A stretch of DNA of 64,000 bases from Sulfurimonas marina (GTDB taxonomy: Bacteria > Campylobacterota > Campylobacteria > Campylobacterales > Sulfurimonadaceae), in contig NZ_CP041165.1 in NCBI RefSeq assembly GCF_014905095.1, forward strand, positions 1,798,001 to 1,862,000, written 5' to 3'. The notes below the pieces were generated by a model. That model saw only the letters and a list, made by a program, of their open reading frames with translations. It was not told the DNA's origin and did not search any database. Below, in pieces: positions 62,657 through 64,000 of this stretch (its first letter is position 1; the number at the start of each line of letters is the position of its first letter). The translations under genes were made by a program, and so were the position numbers.

Positions 62657-63514
62657 TTATGTCAACTTACAGATAATATCACCTATCTCTTTGCCTAAAG
62701 AAGATGCTACGACATTACATTTTACTTTAAGTAAGAAACAGATATTTTCTCTTTTTGCTGGGCTCATACATTCGTAATTGCCCATCCCTTTGCTAATCAC
62801 AAGATCGGCATTGTCAAAAAGTTTTTTTGCTTCTTCACTCGCTCTTTCATACATAAATCCAGGTGTGTTTACACCACTGTCTACTAAGTTACATAGTGTA
62901 TCAAATCCAGCCTCTTTAGCTTCTTTAATTGTAACATCATTTATGATAGGATTACCACGTACCATATATGAAAACTCTTTTTTAGGATAAAGTTCTTGAA
63001 GGGTTTGGATAAAAAGATGATCAAAAATATGTTCACCCACATTGTCACCTATAACAACTATATTTTCTGCTTTTTCCACTTGCTCAGCAAATGATTCAAA
63101 ATCGTTATGGGCAAAATCTATGTGAAAAATGTTTTCCAGCTCTTCATGCAGATCAAATTCAACCTCGGCAGCAAGGTCAATAACATTACCCGCTACTGCT
63201 ATTTTTGTAGCTGTTAAAAGTTTATTGTCACTTTGGGAGAGTCTCTCTTTAAGTAAGGGGATGAAAGAGAGTGCTTTTTGTGTAGAGTGTTCTTTTACCT
63301 CATCATAAAGATCATACTTATTTGCAATTAGTGCCATTTCTTCATATACATCGGCTGCAATTTCTGGAGGGGTTTGTTCAAAAGAGAAGTTTTCACTCAT
63401 CTTTTCAACAGTTGAAGTAAGTTGGTTTGAAAGTATTTGATTAGCTCTAATTGCATTAGCTACTTTAAAACTTTGGTTGATTATACAACCGACACATGCC
63501 TCATCTATTTTCAT
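62657..63514 (-). CDS. DUF89/ARMT1-like metal-dependent phosphatase
   Basis: This 285-aa protein belongs to the DUF89 family, whose members are damage-control phosphatases acting on phosphometabolites such as sugar phosphates and 4'-phosphopantetheine. The short N-terminal CVGCI motif marks the archaeal/bacterial subgroup with Cys near the start. The metal-site segments are NIVVIGDNVGEHIFDH (Asp/Asn metal ligands), VRGNPIINDVT and LVISKGMGNYE. The true substrate is not known. It overlaps the DUF3972 gene by 1 bp. Confidence 0.85.
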   Translation of the reverse strand: MKIDEACVGCIINQSFKVANAIRANQILSNQLTSTVEKMSENFSFEQTPPEIAADVYEEMALIANKYDLYDEVKEHSTQKALSFIPLLKERLSQSDNKLLTATKIAVAGNVIDLAAEVEFDLHEELENIFHIDFAHNDFESFAEQVEKAENIVVIGDNVGEHIFDHLFIQTLQELYPKKEFSYMVRGNPIINDVTIKEAKEAGFDTLCNLVDSGVNTPGFMYERASEEAKKLFDNADLVISKGMGNYECMSPAKRENICFLLKVKCNVVASSLGKEIGDIICKLT

Positions 63515-63987
63515 TATGAAGTATGCTCATCTATCGCTTTGTTCCACATCAGTTTATATTTTCTTCTCATAAACTCAACCTCTTGTTGAGAGAGTTTGAG
63601 TTGTTCTTGAAGTGTATGGATAGTTTTTCTATCTTCATCATAAAGTTCTTGCAGTGAAGCTAACGCTTCTCTTAAAAATTCATTTTCCGTTTTGATGGAC
63701 TCAATCGTCTCATCTTTGGCATCAAGAACTTTCTCATGAAGATTTATAATTGTCCCTATAGTTTTTTCAACAAATTCCGGTTGAACTACCATTTCATGGG
63801 TATTTCTTTGTGATAATTCCTGTAGTTTTGCAGGAACGACAACATCAGTGGCACCTTTTGACGGGTCTATATAACGCACACCATCTTCAACTTTAACACT
63901 TAGTTTTCCACGCTCGATCAGATCCTCGATCGCACTAAGCTCAAGTCCTGTTAGTTTGCTATACTCTTCATCACGCATCCACTGCAT
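63514..63987 (-). CDS. DUF3972 protein (HTH-like N-terminus with coiled coil)
   Basis: This 157-aa protein is largely restricted to Campylobacterota as far as I know (DUF3972). An N-terminal MerR-like/HTH segment (about 5-45; YSKLTGLELSAIEDLIERGKL, then YIDPSKG) is followed by a coiled coil (about 75-145). No enzyme motif is visible. A DNA-binding or adaptor role is possible. The rest of its operon upstream lies outside the window. Confidence 0.75.
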   Translation of the reverse strand: MQWMRDEEYSKLTGLELSAIEDLIERGKLSVKVEDGVRYIDPSKGATDVVVPAKLQELSQRNTHEMVVQPEFVEKTIGTIINLHEKVLDAKDETIESIKTENEFLREALASLQELYDEDRKTIHTLQEQLKLSQQEVEFMRRKYKLMWNKAIDEHTS

Positions 63988-64000
63988 TGTCTACTCCCGC

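Noticed and set aside
1-64000. CRISPR arrays, prophage or insertion sequences
   Set aside because: No regularly spaced repeats, transposase, integrase or phage structural genes were seen.

Overview
The window looks like a chromosomal segment of a free-living campylobacterotal (epsilonproteobacterial) bacterium, most like Sulfurimonas or a close relative. This is inferred from content, since no database search was run. The DNA is AT-rich. It carries gene sets typical of that phylum: a cytochrome bd operon with a DUF4492 leader gene, a DUF3972 protein, an HP0958-type zinc-ribbon coiled-coil protein, a stand-alone atpE, a divergent BamD and a DUF721 protein next to uvrC. It is also rich in PAS, GGDEF, EAL and HD-GYP signalling genes. 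No prophage, insertion sequence, CRISPR array or integrase was seen.

Layout. (1) 1-10001, minus strand: twelve tightly packed, mostly overlapping genes, uvrD-truB-csrA-ispE-smpB-M23 peptidase-TPR-Nif3-zinc ribbon-waaA-rluA family-DUF429/GIY-YIG fusion (cut by the window edge). (2) 10127-13926: a LysR regulator, then a minus-strand set of a low-MW phosphatase, cysK, a class IV aminotransferase and an unknown protein, and an 85-aa orphan. (3) 13986-20426, minus strand: a cyclic-di-GMP block with PAS3-GGDEF-EAL, an H-NOX gas sensor, PAS-HD-GYP, and a double periplasmic binding domain-GGDEF protein. (4) 20565-24628: a DUF134 regulator divergent from DUF4492-cydA-cydB-small membrane protein-NifX-like; two direct repeats frame a good sigma70 promoter between them. 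(5) 24701-31044: an outer-membrane protein, tRNA-Leu(GAG), atpE, a FIST-PAS-HD-GYP protein and pnp. (6) 31255-41563, minus strand: phosphoribosyltransferase, lptD, RDD protein, purD, a candidate 6S RNA, hemD, guaA, two covarying palindromes, a doubly frameshifted nhaD, nadB and a small lipoprotein. (7) 41528-49444, plus strand: DUF721, uvrC, then a PAS / Hpt / NIT-domain hybrid kinase / response regulator phosphorelay. (8) 49467-52634, minus strand: lon and bamD. (9) 52802-58453, plus strand: a 1234-aa secreted protein with an InlB-type repeat, followed by three pilin-like genes. (10) 58512-63987: hpf, recG, glyQ, an outer-membrane protein, a DUF89 protein and a DUF3972 protein.

How the parts may work together. 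Regions 3 and 5 link gas sensing and periplasmic ligand sensing to cyclic-di-GMP turnover. Region 4 appears to be a self-contained oxidase operon whose regulator and last gene share the NifX/NifB-like fold. Region 7 looks like a phosphorelay built from separate parts. Region 9 resembles a minor-pilin/tip-adhesin operon (pilV-W-X-Y1 logic) but with an unrelated large protein, and is the strongest candidate here for an undescribed system. The most interesting non-coding signals are the paired palindromes at 38402-38572, the cyd operator pair and the 6S candidate.
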